The notes beneath the pieces are model-generated. The model saw only the letters and a list, made by a program, of their open reading frames with translations, searched no databases and had not been told where the DNA came from. Below, piece by piece: positions 1 to 7,888 of a DNA stretch of 42,985 bases. Position numbers and translations under genes: made by a program. This DNA comes from Clostridiales bacterium (GTDB lineage: Bacteria > Bacillota > Clostridia > Christensenellales > Aristaeellaceae), in NCBI GenBank assembly GCA_004557905.1, contig SFFH01000036.1:1-42985 (forward strand). The letters are read 5' to 3'. Every line of letters begins with the position of its first letter. The stretch's first letter is position 1.

Positions 1-77
1 AGATCCAGCTGCGCACGGCCAGCATGGACGCGTGGGCGTGCATGGAGCACCGCCTCATCTACAAGCCGGTCACATAA
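1..77 (+). CDS. 3' end of RelA/SpoT-family (p)ppGpp synthetase (partial)
   Basis: Only the last 24 codons are inside the window; the reading frame starts at base 3 and ends with TAA at 75-77. The visible residues include IQLRTASMDAWACMEHRL followed by IYK. This resembles the end of RelA/SpoT-type synthetase domains, where a Q[IL]RT motif is followed by a M-D-x-W-x-x-x-E-H helix and a Tyr-Lys. Such enzymes transfer pyrophosphate from ATP to GDP or GTP to make the alarmone (p)ppGpp. The protein stops soon after this motif, which would suit a short single-domain synthetase rather than a full Rel protein with regulatory domains. The assignment rests on this short motif only. Confidence 0.6.
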   Translation, partial: IQLRTASMDAWACMEHRLIYKPVT

Positions 78-80
78 GCA

Positions 81-218
81 CCTCATCCGCCCTTCGGGCG
101 CCTTTCCCAGAGGGGAAGGAGAGCGGATTGCGTCATAAAGCAACCGTTGCTTATCAACCGTCCCCCCTTGCCTTCCCCTATGGGGAAGGTGGCACGGCGC
201 AGCCGTGACGGATGAGGT
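81..218. repeat. Palindromic intergenic repeat, family B copy 1
   Basis: The element begins CCTCATCCG (81-89) and ends CGGATGAGG (210-218). Inside each end lies a GC hairpin (left GCCCTTCGGGC, right GGCGCAGCC) and then a CCTTTCCC or CCTTCCCC block with its partner GGGGAAGG. The whole stretch is therefore a long imperfect inverted repeat with structured ends, like a small non-autonomous mobile element. It starts four bases after the stop codon at 77. A second copy lies at 12980-13078. Confidence 0.65.
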
Positions 219-270
219 CCCACGGCGCAGCCGTGACGGATGAGGTCCCACGCCGCAGCGTGACGAATGA
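193..270. repeat. 28-bp tandem repeat of the family B end
   Basis: The right end of the family B element is repeated in tandem with a 28-base period: 193-220 and 221-248 are identical, and 249-270 is a third, partial and diverged copy. Each unit contains a GGCGCAGCC-type hairpin followed by GTGACGGATGAGG. The array lies between two gene 3' ends and holds no gene. Confidence 0.7.
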
Positions 271-292
271 TGTTTATGTCCGCGCGCCGCTT

Positions 293-1303
293 TCACTCCG
301 ACGCGTTCACGATCTTCTGCCAGGTGTCCTCGGTCACCGGGATGCCGCGCTCACGGTTGCGCGCGCGGGTCCTTTCAAGGTTTTCGCCGGGCGCGTGCAC
401 GCCATGCACGCCGTCCTTGGGCTCCAGGCCGTTGAGGAACGCGATGGTCTTCTCCATCTGCGCCTCCGCCTTGTCCATGTCGATGACCGCCGCGGGGTTC
501 ATGCAGACGAACATCTGGCTCATGCCCTTCTCGCCGTCGGCCGGCGTGCCGATGGCAAGCGACGTGCGGCCCAGGGACAGCATGGAGACCATCAGGTCGA
601 TCATGATGGACAGCGCGCTGCCCTTCCACAGGGCCATCGGCGTCATCAGCCCGCTTTCGACGATCTTTTGGGGATCGTTGGTGAGGTTGCCGTCCGTATC
701 ATAGCCGCATGGCGTGTCGAGCATGCCGCCCTCCTGCGCCATGATCTCCAGCTTGCCGAAGGCGTACTGGCTCACCGCCATGTCCATCACCAGACTGCCC
801 GCCCTGCGCGGGATGGCGATGGTGATCGGGTTGTTGCCGGTGGACGGCTCCTTCGCACCGTAGGCGACGAGGTTCATGCAGGTATTGGTCATGCACAGGC
901 CCATCATGCCCGCGTCCGCCATCATCAGGCCGTAGCGGCCCGCGCGCAGCCAATGGCTGTTGTTGCGCAGCGCCACGCAGGCGATGCCGTGCGTTCTGGC
1001 CAGCTCAATGGCGCGCTCGGCCATCTGCTGCGCGATCAGTGGGCCCACGCCGAAGTGCGCGTCCCACACCTCCAGGCCGCCCAGGCCGGAGACGCGCTCC
1101 GCCTGCGTCACCTTCGCGTCGCACAGGCCGCTCTCCATGTCGGACAGGTAACGCGGATAGCGATTCATACCGTGGCTGTATACGCCGTCCAGCGAGTTCC
1201 CCGCAAAGATCTCCGCAAACCGCTTCGCGTCCTGGGCGTTCAGAAACCGCTCAAGGCCTCTGGCCATCCGCTTCACGGCCTCTTCATACTGCACATAGAT
1301 CAT
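293..1303 (-). CDS. dlgD: Malate/L-lactate dehydrogenase-family oxidoreductase, 2,3-diketo-L-gulonate reductase type
   Basis: The 336-residue protein has the length and layout of the Ldh2/YiaK family of NAD(P)-dependent 2-keto acid reductases, which lack a classical Rossmann GxGxxG. The N-terminal motif SHGMNRYPRY (residues 43-52) holds His44, the position of the catalytic histidine in YiaK. Other family-like stretches are NNSHWLRAGRYG and the Asn-Pro-Ile-Thr block near residue 190. YiaK reduces 2,3-diketo-L-gulonate to 3-dehydro-L-gulonate in sugar-acid catabolism. An AGGAGG site sits seven bases before the ATG at 1303. The gene follows the PfkB kinase with a 12-base gap, so the two are probably co-transcribed. 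The exact substrate could instead be another 2-keto sugar acid or ureidoglycolate. Confidence 0.8.
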   Translation of the reverse strand: MIYVQYEEAVKRMARGLERFLNAQDAKRFAEIFAGNSLDGVYSHGMNRYPRYLSDMESGLCDAKVTQAERVSGLGGLEVWDAHFGVGPLIAQQMAERAIELARTHGIACVALRNNSHWLRAGRYGLMMADAGMMGLCMTNTCMNLVAYGAKEPSTGNNPITIAIPRRAGSLVMDMAVSQYAFGKLEIMAQEGGMLDTPCGYDTDGNLTNDPQKIVESGLMTPMALWKGSALSIMIDLMVSMLSLGRTSLAIGTPADGEKGMSQMFVCMNPAAVIDMDKAEAQMEKTIAFLNGLEPKDGVHGVHAPGENLERTRARNRERGIPVTEDTWQKIVNASE

Positions 1304-1315
1304 GTCATATCCTCC

Positions 1316-2248
1316 TCATTCCAACGCCGTGACGGCGATTTCGTTCATCACGCCGCGCACGTCCTCCGGGCGCACGCTGCCCACCTCGCCCAGCATCGCG
1401 TTGGCCACGCCGCAGGCCATCGCCAGGCGCAGCGCGTCCTTCGCGTCCATGCCCTGCACCATCGCATGCAGCGCGCCGGCGAACGCCGCGTCGCCGCTGC
1501 CCACGGTGGAGACGACCGGCTTTTCCGGCACGCGCGCCAGGCACGCGCCCTCCGGCCCGACCCACACGCCGCCCTGCGCGCCCATGGAGACGAGCAGCGC
1601 CGCGTACGGCGGCATGAGCCTTCGGGCGAGCCGCGCGATTTCGGCAGGCTCCTGCGTGCGCGCCTGTCCCAGCAGCGCGCACAGCTCGCGTTCATTGGGC
1701 TTGCCCAGCGCGTACGCCGCACCCTCAAGCGATTTGGGCAGCGCTGCGGCGTTGCAGTCCAGCGCGCACTGTGCGCCCATTTCCGCGCTCAGGCGGCTGA
1801 TGCTCGCGTAGAGGTCCGCCGGCGCGCCCGCGATGATCGAGCCGGAGCAGCAAACGAGGTCGCCCGGCTGCACGTTCGCCTCCAGTGTCCGCAGCATCCG
1901 CTGCACATGCGTATCGGTGACTTCCGAGCCGCGCTCGGTGATCACGGTCTCGCGGCCGTTCTTCCGGTCGATGACATTGACGGTCGTGCGGCACGCGCCA
2001 GGCACGGCGATAAACGCGCACCTGCAGCACTTCTCCATCTCGCGCCGGAAGCCCGTCTCGCTCTCCTCGCCCATGAACGCGTACAGCGTCGCCTGTGCGC
2101 CGAGCTGGCTGAGCACGCGCGCCACATTGACGCCCTTACCGCCGAAGCGCACGGTCGGCCTCTGGCCCGGATAATCCTCGCCCGGCGCAAAGTCGTCGAT
2201 GGCGTAGAGCTTGTCGATGGCGGGATTCGCACAAATGACGTGAATCAT
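1316..2248 (-). CDS. PfkB-family sugar kinase (1-phosphofructokinase / tagatose-6-phosphate kinase type)
   Basis: The reading frame is open much further upstream, but the family start is ATG at 2248, which gives 310 residues and an N-terminus MIHVICANPAID typical of LacC/FruK proteins. The first PfkB signature is seen as FGGKGVNVARVLSQLG (about residues 35-50). The second is VSTVGSGDAAFAGAL, where the Asp of GSGDA is the expected catalytic base. Such enzymes phosphorylate fructose-1-phosphate, tagatose-6-phosphate or related hexose phosphates with ATP. The gene precedes the 2,3-diketogulonate reductase-like gene, which suggests a sugar or sugar-acid catabolic pair. The 5' region consists of a hairpin repeat (2259-2322) whose last stem ends next to the ribosome binding site. 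Confidence 0.85.
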   Translation of the reverse strand: MIHVICANPAIDKLYAIDDFAPGEDYPGQRPTVRFGGKGVNVARVLSQLGAQATLYAFMGEESETGFRREMEKCCRCAFIAVPGACRTTVNVIDRKNGRETVITERGSEVTDTHVQRMLRTLEANVQPGDLVCCSGSIIAGAPADLYASISRLSAEMGAQCALDCNAAALPKSLEGAAYALGKPNERELCALLGQARTQEPAEIARLARRLMPPYAALLVSMGAQGGVWVGPEGACLARVPEKPVVSTVGSGDAAFAGALHAMVQGMDAKDALRLAMACGVANAMLGEVGSVRPEDVRGVMNEIAVTALE

Positions 2249-2258
2249 AAAGCACCTC

Positions 2259-2322
2259 TTGGGGACGCTGTCCCCAAACCCCTGCTGGGGACATTGTCCC
2301 CAGACCCCTTCTTCGCTTCGCG
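2259..2322 (-). repeat. 3'-UTR multi-hairpin repeat, family A copy 1
   Basis: Read on the minus strand, the copy begins with the GCGAAGCGAAGAAGGGG block (+ strand TCGCTTCGCG, 2313-2322). It continues with hairpin TGGGGAC/GTCCCCA (2286-2292 with 2296-2302) and hairpin TTGGGGAC/GTCCCCAA (2259-2266 with 2270-2277). The order matches the other family A copies, but the distal GTTTCA/TGAAAC hairpin is missing. It lies between the mannosyltransferase stop and the kinase start. Confidence 0.75.
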
Positions 2323-2393
2323 GCAGCTCCATGAAGGTCCACAGCGGACGAACTTCGTTCGTCCCAAGGAAAATGAAGCACAGGTTACGCCAT

Positions 2394-3665
2394 TCACAGC
2401 ACCTGAATGGCGATTGTATAGCCGAACGTCCAGACGACGAGCAGCGCGCCGGAGAGCATGAGCAGCAGCGCATGGCCCGTCTTCCCAATGCGCATGCGCG
2501 CAAGCAGCATCGGCATGGCGCACAGCGCGTAGAGATACCGCGCGCCGGAGAGCAGCCACGTCGGCGACAGCACGACCGCCGTATACACGAAGCTGTACGC
2601 CGCCAGATCAAACGGAATGCGCGGCGCGCAAAGCGCCAGCAGCAGGTACATGCCCAGCATGCACAGCAGCTGGAAGCCCCAGGTCCACAGCCAGTCGCTC
2701 TCGCCCACGCCGGTGAGGAAGTAGTGCATGGTATTGGCCGTCGAGCCCCAGAACGTGCCCGGCCGCTGGAACCAGTTCTCCCGCTGGTAGGTCATGTACA
2801 TCAGCGGGTCGCCCGTCACGATCCAGTTGATCAGCCAGTAGACGAACAAGCCCGAGAAGACCAGCAGCACCTGCCCAGCGCACGCGAGGAGCGCGCGGGC
2901 ATTCGCTCTTTTTTGGGGAATCTTTTCCAGAAATGCGATGATGAACAGCCCGGCGACGATCACGCCCGGCATGCGCGTCAGCGCGCTGAGCGCGCCGCAA
3001 AGCGCCGCCAGCCTCGGATGGCCGCGCCGCAGCAGGCAGACCGCCGCCAGCGTCAGGCAGATGAACAGCGCCTCCGTGTACGCGCAGCAGAGAAACACGC
3101 TCAGCGGGCTGAGCAAAAAGTACGCGACGCTCCGTCTGGCCGTCCTCCTGCCGAAGTGCAGGTACGACAGGTCATACACCAGCGCCGTCGCGGCGGCGCT
3201 GCACGCAAGCGACACCAGCAGCCCGGCGGCAAACAGGTTTCCGCCGGTCAGCGGCGAGACCAGGCGCATCAGCGCCGGGTACAGCGGAAAGAACACCAGC
3301 CGCAGCCGCTCGTCGCCCACGGCCGTGTAGCCCTCCTGCGCGATGCCGATGTAGTGGCGCGTGTCCCAGTGCGTCCACAGCGGCGCTAGGGATTCAAGCG
3401 GCCCGTCGTTGCCCACGCCCAGCAGGCGGTACATCGCGTACGCCAGCCCATACAGCGCCAGCCGGGAGAGCAGGCCGACGCCAGCAGCCGCCAGCAGCGA
3501 CGCGCCCGGCGCAAAGGCGCTGCGGCGCGTCAGGCCGTCCGCGGCCTCCTGCCCGCGCAGCACGCGGAGGAGGCGCAGCGCCAGCCCCACGCCGCACGCG
3601 CCCATCAGCAGCAGGGAAACCGCAGCCGCAGCGTGCTCAAGCGCCGTCATCAGGAATTCGTTCAT
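2394..3665 (-). CDS. PIG-V/Gpi18-like membrane mannosyltransferase
   Basis: The 423-residue protein is almost entirely hydrophobic, with about ten predicted membrane spans. It carries the motif LWTHWDTRHYIGIAQEGY near residues 95-112. A Trp-Asp-x-x-His-Tyr/Phe motif in the first extracytoplasmic loop is typical of the PIG-V/Gpi18-related GT-C mannosyltransferases found in many bacteria. A second family-like stretch is FFPLYPALMRL. GT-C enzymes use polyprenyl-phosphate sugars on the outer face of the membrane, so a role in surface glycan or glycoprotein assembly is likely; the acceptor is unknown. The start lies 11 bases after the stop of the coiled-coil protein gene, so the two are probably one transcription unit, downstream of cdaA-cdaR. 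Confidence 0.7.
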   Translation of the reverse strand: MNEFLMTALEHAAAAVSLLLMGACGVGLALRLLRVLRGQEAADGLTRRSAFAPGASLLAAAGVGLLSRLALYGLAYAMYRLLGVGNDGPLESLAPLWTHWDTRHYIGIAQEGYTAVGDERLRLVFFPLYPALMRLVSPLTGGNLFAAGLLVSLACSAAATALVYDLSYLHFGRRTARRSVAYFLLSPLSVFLCCAYTEALFICLTLAAVCLLRRGHPRLAALCGALSALTRMPGVIVAGLFIIAFLEKIPQKRANARALLACAGQVLLVFSGLFVYWLINWIVTGDPLMYMTYQRENWFQRPGTFWGSTANTMHYFLTGVGESDWLWTWGFQLLCMLGMYLLLALCAPRIPFDLAAYSFVYTAVVLSPTWLLSGARYLYALCAMPMLLARMRIGKTGHALLLMLSGALLVVWTFGYTIAIQVL

Positions 3666-3676
3666 CCGTTCCGTCC

Positions 3677-4894
3677 TCAGATGCGGGGATTGCGGCGGCC
3701 CGGCTTCGCCGGCGTCCTGTACGCGTCATGCATGTCGACGCGCGGCGGCAGCTTCGGCAGAGCGGCCAGCTGCTCCTCCTCCGGCTCGATCATCTTCGCC
3801 ATGCGGCCCAGCAGCTTGCTGCCGGCCTTCTTCTGCGCGCTTTCCGCAGGCGATGCAGCCTGCGCATCCGGTATCTGCGGCCATTGCGGCGCATCCGGCA
3901 GGTCGGCGACGTCCTCGCCCTCGACATAATCGCTGTACGACCGCCTTGTACCCCTGCGGCGGCGGGACGCGCTCTGCGCGGGCGCAAGCTCCCCGGCCTG
4001 CTCCTGCATCTGCTGCGCGGCGGCCTCGCGCGCCATCTGCGCGTCATATGCCGCCTTCTGGCGCTCATACTCCGCCAGCTCCCGCTCGTACTGCGCCCTC
4101 TGCCGCTCGTATTCGGCCATCTGGCGCTCGTATTCCTCCTGGGCCAAGCGCGCCTGCTCCGCCTCGTAGGCCTCCTGCGCCAGCCGTGCCTGCTCCGCCT
4201 CGTAGGCCTCCTGCGCCAGCCGCGCCTGTTCGGCCTCGTAAGCCTCCTGCGCCAGCCGCGCCTGTTCGGCCTCGTAGGCCTCGTGTGCGGCGCGTTCCGC
4301 CTCGGCGCGGGCGCGCGCCTCCTCCTGCATCTGCAGCTGCCAGGCCTCGATCTCCGCCCTGCGCCGCGCCACCTCGGCCGCGCCCGGGCCCTCTTGCGTC
4401 ACGGCGCCGTAGCGCTGCGTGCTGTCCATCTCCTGCTGCGCGGCGCTGTCGTAGCGCATGCCCGGATAGGCGTACTCGTCCGGCGCGCTCTGTGCGCGCG
4501 CCATGGCCATCTGCTCGTCCTGCTCATCAAGGTACAGCGGCACCTCCTGCGCCGCCTCCGCTTCCTCCGCGGCGGCATCGCGTTTTTTCGGCATCACGGC
4601 CGCGCGCGCCCGGGCGGGGGTATCCTCTTCCTCCTCGTCCTCCGGCTCCTCGATGTGCAGCAGCCTGCGCGCGCGCTGCGCCCACAGGTGATATGGCTGC
4701 CAGCGCAGCAGCCAGATGATCCAGTCGATCACAAGGCCCGCGGCGATCAGCACCGCAGCGATCAGCAGCCAGTGCTTGCCCAGAAACTCGAGGGCCGTCG
4801 TGTGATCCGAGGAAAACAGCGCCCAAAGCGCGTTCACCAGGCCGCGCACCCAGCTCATGAGCACTGTAAACAGGGAATCTGTCAGCGTCCCCAT
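3677..4894 (-). CDS. Membrane-anchored coiled-coil protein with 12-residue repeats
   Basis: I do not recognise a family. The 405-residue protein has one clear membrane segment (about residues 40-63, WLLIAAVLIAAGLVIDWIIW), followed by an acidic stretch (EEPEDEEEEDTP). It then has a long Ala/Glu/Gln-rich helix with four exact or near-exact copies of EAYEAEQARLAQ (about residues 205-252) and related EYERQ heptad-like units up to about 300. This is expected to form a long alpha-helical rod or coiled coil, probably on the cytoplasmic side. The C-terminal 100 residues are polar and end RRNPRI. It lies in line after cdaA-cdaR and 11 bases before the mannosyltransferase gene, which suggests an envelope-related role without proving it. 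Confidence 0.65.
   Translation of the reverse strand: MGTLTDSLFTVLMSWVRGLVNALWALFSSDHTTALEFLGKHWLLIAAVLIAAGLVIDWIIWLLRWQPYHLWAQRARRLLHIEEPEDEEEEDTPARARAAVMPKKRDAAAEEAEAAQEVPLYLDEQDEQMAMARAQSAPDEYAYPGMRYDSAAQQEMDSTQRYGAVTQEGPGAAEVARRRAEIEAWQLQMQEEARARAEAERAAHEAYEAEQARLAQEAYEAEQARLAQEAYEAEQARLAQEAYEAEQARLAQEEYERQMAEYERQRAQYERELAEYERQKAAYDAQMAREAAAQQMQEQAGELAPAQSASRRRRGTRRSYSDYVEGEDVADLPDAPQWPQIPDAQAASPAESAQKKAGSKLLGRMAKMIEPEEEQLAALPKLPPRVDMHDAYRTPAKPGRRNPRI
4137..4280. repeat. 36-bp in-frame tandem repeat, four copies
   Basis: The string CTCGTAGGC or CTCGTAAGC recurs at about 4163, 4199, 4235 and 4271, a 36-base period encoding EAYEAEQARLAQ on the minus strand. Copies differ by only a few synonymous bases, so the array expanded recently or is kept homogeneous by recombination. 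Copy number could vary between strains. Confidence 0.85.
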
Positions 4895-4971
4895 GATGAA
4901 ACCTCCTATCCGCAGTGAAAAAAATCCGGTCGCAGTCCGCGGCCGGAAAGGGGCTGTCGCCCGCGTGTTCG

Positions 4972-6303
4972 TTATGGGGTCTGCGTCAGCGTGACGATGA
5001 CCTCCGGCACGCTCAGCGCGCAGGTGAAGTCCTGCGCATTGTCGATGCCAATTTGCACCGGCAGCGTGTGCTTCCCCTCGCCAAGGCCGCTCGCGTCCAC
5101 AAACAGGCGCACGTCCTCGCGCGTGAGCGCTTCGATAAAGCTGTACGCGCCCGTCAGCTGCACACTGCTCTGCCGGGCGGAGAGCTTCGTGCTCAGGCCG
5201 TCCTCCACGCCCTCCACGTCGATGTCCACGGCGCGCAGCGTCCGCTCGATCGACTTTTCCGCGATCTCGGCGGTCACGGCAATCTCACCGGGCAGCGTGT
5301 TCTCGATGCCCGTGAGCTTCTTCAACCTCGCATAGCCGCTCACGTTGCCCGTCGCGCCCGAGATATCCAGCGGCTGATCGACCGTGATGAACTCGATGGA
5401 GCCGAGGATCTCCTGCTTGGCGGCCACGCGCAGCGCGTCCTGCTCGACGTAGACGCTTGCCAGCTCATAGCCCTCGGCGGGCTCGCCGGTCACCAGGCTG
5501 TCAAGCTCCAGCGGCACCATCGCCGCCGGCACGACCTCCGTATCCACGATGACGGAATCGGTGATAACCGTCTGATTGGTGATTTCCAGCTTGTCCGACA
5601 CGATGACCGCGCCGGAGGCGTCCTGCAGCTCCACGTCAAGCGCCGTGCGGTCGCTCGCGCGGTCGGTGGAGAGCGTGGACAGATCGAGCTTCGCCACCGC
5701 GCGCGCCACGCTGGTCACAAGCGACTGCGGGCCGGACACGGAGAGCATCGTCGGGTCGGTGCGGTAGCTGTCCAGATACACGTCCTCCGGCGCAAAGCCG
5801 ACCATCTCAAGCACGACCGGCACGCGGCGGGTCATATAGCGCTCCACGTTCACGGTGATCGTCGAAGGCTCGCAGGAGATGACCGGGCCGTAAATCTGCG
5901 AGGAATAGGCGATTTCCAGCGTGTTTTCGCCCACGCCGGTCACGTCCGTCAGGTCAAAGTGCGGGTTGTAGGACGTGCCGCTCACGCGGTTGTAATTGGC
6001 CTGCGTGACCTCGACCGTCATGCGCACGCCGGAGACCAGCTCGTCAAGGTCGTCCATCACGATGAAGCCGCGGCTCTTGAGCGTCGGCTCGCCGATGACG
6101 CTCACCGACACGTTCTGGAAGGTCTTGGGGCGGGTCAGCGTCGTATCGGAGGCGACCAGCACGCTCCACGTCAGCACGGCGACCAGCAGCGAGGCGAGCA
6201 GCAGAAAGCGCTTGCTGCCCACGATACGCGCCATCATGTCGCGCAGCCCTCTGAACGGCCCGCGGGGCGCGTTATTCCTTTTCGGTGGTCTGCTGTTCAT
6301 CAT
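4972..6303 (-). CDS. cdaR: YbbR-domain protein CdaR, regulator of c-di-AMP synthesis
   Basis: The protein has an N-terminal membrane anchor (RFLLLASLLVAVLTWSVLVA). It continues with several extracytoplasmic repeats of about 85 residues with the YbbR pattern (for example VPVVLEMVGFAPEDVYLDS followed by PTMLSVSGP). CdaR proteins bind the membrane cyclase CdaA and modulate its activity. I place the start at ATG 6303 (443 residues) because a GGAGG site ends nine bases upstream; ATG 6300 is also possible and the longer frame to 6345 is not needed. The start overlaps the end of cdaA by 32 bases, so the two genes are translationally linked, as in the usual cdaA-cdaR pair. The glmM gene that often follows is not here. 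Confidence 0.9.
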   Translation of the reverse strand: MMNSRPPKRNNAPRGPFRGLRDMMARIVGSKRFLLLASLLVAVLTWSVLVASDTTLTRPKTFQNVSVSVIGEPTLKSRGFIVMDDLDELVSGVRMTVEVTQANYNRVSGTSYNPHFDLTDVTGVGENTLEIAYSSQIYGPVISCEPSTITVNVERYMTRRVPVVLEMVGFAPEDVYLDSYRTDPTMLSVSGPQSLVTSVARAVAKLDLSTLSTDRASDRTALDVELQDASGAVIVSDKLEITNQTVITDSVIVDTEVVPAAMVPLELDSLVTGEPAEGYELASVYVEQDALRVAAKQEILGSIEFITVDQPLDISGATGNVSGYARLKKLTGIENTLPGEIAVTAEIAEKSIERTLRAVDIDVEGVEDGLSTKLSARQSSVQLTGAYSFIEALTREDVRLFVDASGLGEGKHTLPVQIGIDNAQDFTCALSVPEVIVTLTQTP

Positions 6304-7171
6304 GCGAAGCCCGCCTCCTTTGCTTGAAATTGAGCAGCGGCACATTCAGGCTCAGGCGGCCCTGCTCCTTCTCCTCGCTATCGTACAGCTCGTGCAGGAT
6401 CTTGTGCAGGGAGTTTTCATCCAGGTGGCGGACCAGCTCGCCGCCCCTGGCCATGGAGATGATGCCCGTCTCCTCGGAGACGATGAAGACCGTCGCGTCG
6501 GAGATTTCGCTCATGCCCAGGCCCGCGCGGTGGCGGGTGCCCAGATCGCGGCCCACGCCCGTCGTATCGGACAGGTGCAGAAGGCACGCGGCGGACATGA
6601 TGCGCTCGCCGCGCACGATGACGGCGCCGTCATGCAGCGGTGTGTTCGGCTCAAAGATGTTTTCCAGCAGCGGCTGGGAGAGCACGCCGTCCACGCGCGT
6701 GCCGGTGGCGATCACGTCGTTGAGGCGCGTCCTGTTTTCGATGACGATCAGCGCGCCCACGCGGCGGCGGGACATGTGCTCAAGCGCCAGAATCATTTCG
6801 TCGATCATCAGATCGGTGCTGCTGGTCTGCTGCATGCGGGTCGCGGAGTCGAGCAGGTTGGTCGCACCCAGCTCCTCGAGCACGCGGCGGATCTCCTGCT
6901 GGAACAGCACAATCAGCAGCACCGGACCGGCGTTGATGATCCAGGACAGGAGCACATGGATGGTGCGCATGCCGATCACATCGCTCAGCCAGGTCGCCAG
7001 CAGCAGCACGACGATGCCCTTGAGCGTCTGGGAGACGCGGGTATGCCGCAGATGGACCAGCATTTCGTAGATAATAAAGGTCAGAAGGAGGATATCGATG
7101 AGATCGACAATGCTCGGCCTGTTGATGACGTTCCACAGAACCGCAGAGAATTGTTCGACAATCGCGTCCAC
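6272..7171 (-). CDS. cdaA: Diadenylate cyclase CdaA (c-di-AMP synthase)
   Basis: The 299-residue protein has three N-terminal membrane spans (about residues 20-95) and a DisA_N cyclase domain. Both catalytic motifs are intact: DGA in PLHDGAVIVRG (residues 181-183) and RHR in LGTRHRAGLG (213-215). It converts two ATP to cyclic di-AMP, which controls potassium and osmolyte uptake and cell-wall homeostasis. The start is GTG at 7171, preceded by GGGAGG seven bases away. A TATAAT-like -10 box lies on the minus strand at 7206-7211 without a clear -35. The overlapping downstream gene is its regulator cdaR. Confidence 0.96.
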   Translation of the reverse strand: MDAIVEQFSAVLWNVINRPSIVDLIDILLLTFIIYEMLVHLRHTRVSQTLKGIVVLLLATWLSDVIGMRTIHVLLSWIINAGPVLLIVLFQQEIRRVLEELGATNLLDSATRMQQTSSTDLMIDEMILALEHMSRRRVGALIVIENRTRLNDVIATGTRVDGVLSQPLLENIFEPNTPLHDGAVIVRGERIMSAACLLHLSDTTGVGRDLGTRHRAGLGMSEISDATVFIVSEETGIISMARGGELVRHLDENSLHKILHELYDSEEKEQGRLSLNVPLLNFKQRRRASHDEQQTTEKE

Positions 7172-7321
7172 AGTGCATCCTCCCTTTATACCATCATATG
7201 TTCCTATTATACACCATCGAAATGGGATATGACAGGGGGGAATTGCTGCGTTTTGAGGATTTTTTTACCCCTGCGTCCCGCCCGCATGCAGCGGGGAGGC
7301 GCAGGGGTAAGCTTCATGAAA

Positions 7322-7558
7322 TTAGGCGTTCGCGCTGCCTGTGCTCGGCTCGCCGCGGTGCTCCTGCCGCGCTTCCCGGCTGGTAAAGAGCATCGAAATG
7401 CTCCACACGCCGGCCGCACCGATGATGGTGTAGAGCACCCGGGAGATCAGCGCAGCCTGTCCGCCGAAGAGGAACGCCACCAGGTCAAACTGGAACAGCC
7501 CGATGAGGCCCCAGTTGATCGCGCCGATGATGACAAGCAAAAGGGATAGTCGATCCAT
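7322..7558 (-). CDS. DUF378-like small membrane protein
   Basis: The 78-residue protein has two hydrophobic segments with the pattern LLLVIIGAINWGLIGLFQFDLVAFLFG, matching DUF378 (YuzA-like) proteins, whose function is unknown. I chose ATG 7558 over the upstream GTG at 7567 because AAGGAG sits eight bases before the ATG. The C-terminus is short, polar and probably cytoplasmic. It lies downstream of the RHH and walJ genes on the same strand. A large GC-rich inverted repeat (7267-7309, ACCCCTGCG with CGCAGGGGT) follows the stop codon but is flanked by A rather than U residues in this direction. Confidence 0.8.
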   Translation of the reverse strand: MDRLSLLLVIIGAINWGLIGLFQFDLVAFLFGGQAALISRVLYTIIGAAGVWSISMLFTSREARQEHRGEPSTGSANA

Positions 7559-7616
7559 GCAGTCCACTCCTTTCTACGAAAGGAAGTCTGCACCGACAGC
7601 GGCGCGCTTATGCGCC

Positions 7617-7877
7617 TTAATCGCTTTCCTTCGCGTTTTTTTCGCGCCGCGCGTAAAACTCAATCACCTTCCCGCCGGTTCCGGTGAGCAGCTGCGCCTC
7701 CCTGGGCCAGGCGCGCGCGGGCACGTCGCTAATTAGCCCCTCCTCCACGCACGCGCTCACCAGACGGATGGCGTATACCGCCGCCATCTCCTGCGTAAAG
7801 CCAAGCGACTCGGCCAGCGCGTCGAGCTTTTGAAGCGTCTGCTCGTCCAGATCAAGCGTCACCCTGCGCCCCATCAT
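7617..7877 (-). CDS. Small ribbon-helix-helix-like protein, function unknown
   Basis: The 86-residue protein starts MMGRRVTLDLDEQTLQKLD, which resembles the beta strand plus first helix of CopG/MetJ-type ribbon-helix-helix DNA-binding proteins, followed by a second helix (TQEMAAVYAIRLVSACVEEG). The C-terminal 35 residues are unlike the domain core. An AGGAGG site lies six bases before ATG 7877. It begins 11 bases after the walJ stop, so it is probably co-transcribed with walJ. No adjacent toxin gene is seen, so I do not call it an antitoxin. Confidence 0.65.
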   Translation of the reverse strand: MMGRRVTLDLDEQTLQKLDALAESLGFTQEMAAVYAIRLVSACVEEGLISDVPARAWPREAQLLTGTGGKVIEFYARREKNAKESD

Positions 7878-7888
7878 GTATGGCCTCC

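Noticed and set aside
212..2461. Very long plus-strand reading frame of 749 codons
   Set aside because: It is antisense to two well-supported minus-strand genes, is His/Arg/Ala-rich without domains, and is a product of high-GC codon bias. The same holds for long frames antisense to rnj, lacL, mgtE, addA, cstA, the PPIase and the reductase.
7617..7877. Antitoxin of a type II toxin-antitoxin pair
   Set aside because: The RHH-like protein has no small toxin partner; its neighbours are walJ and a DUF378 protein.
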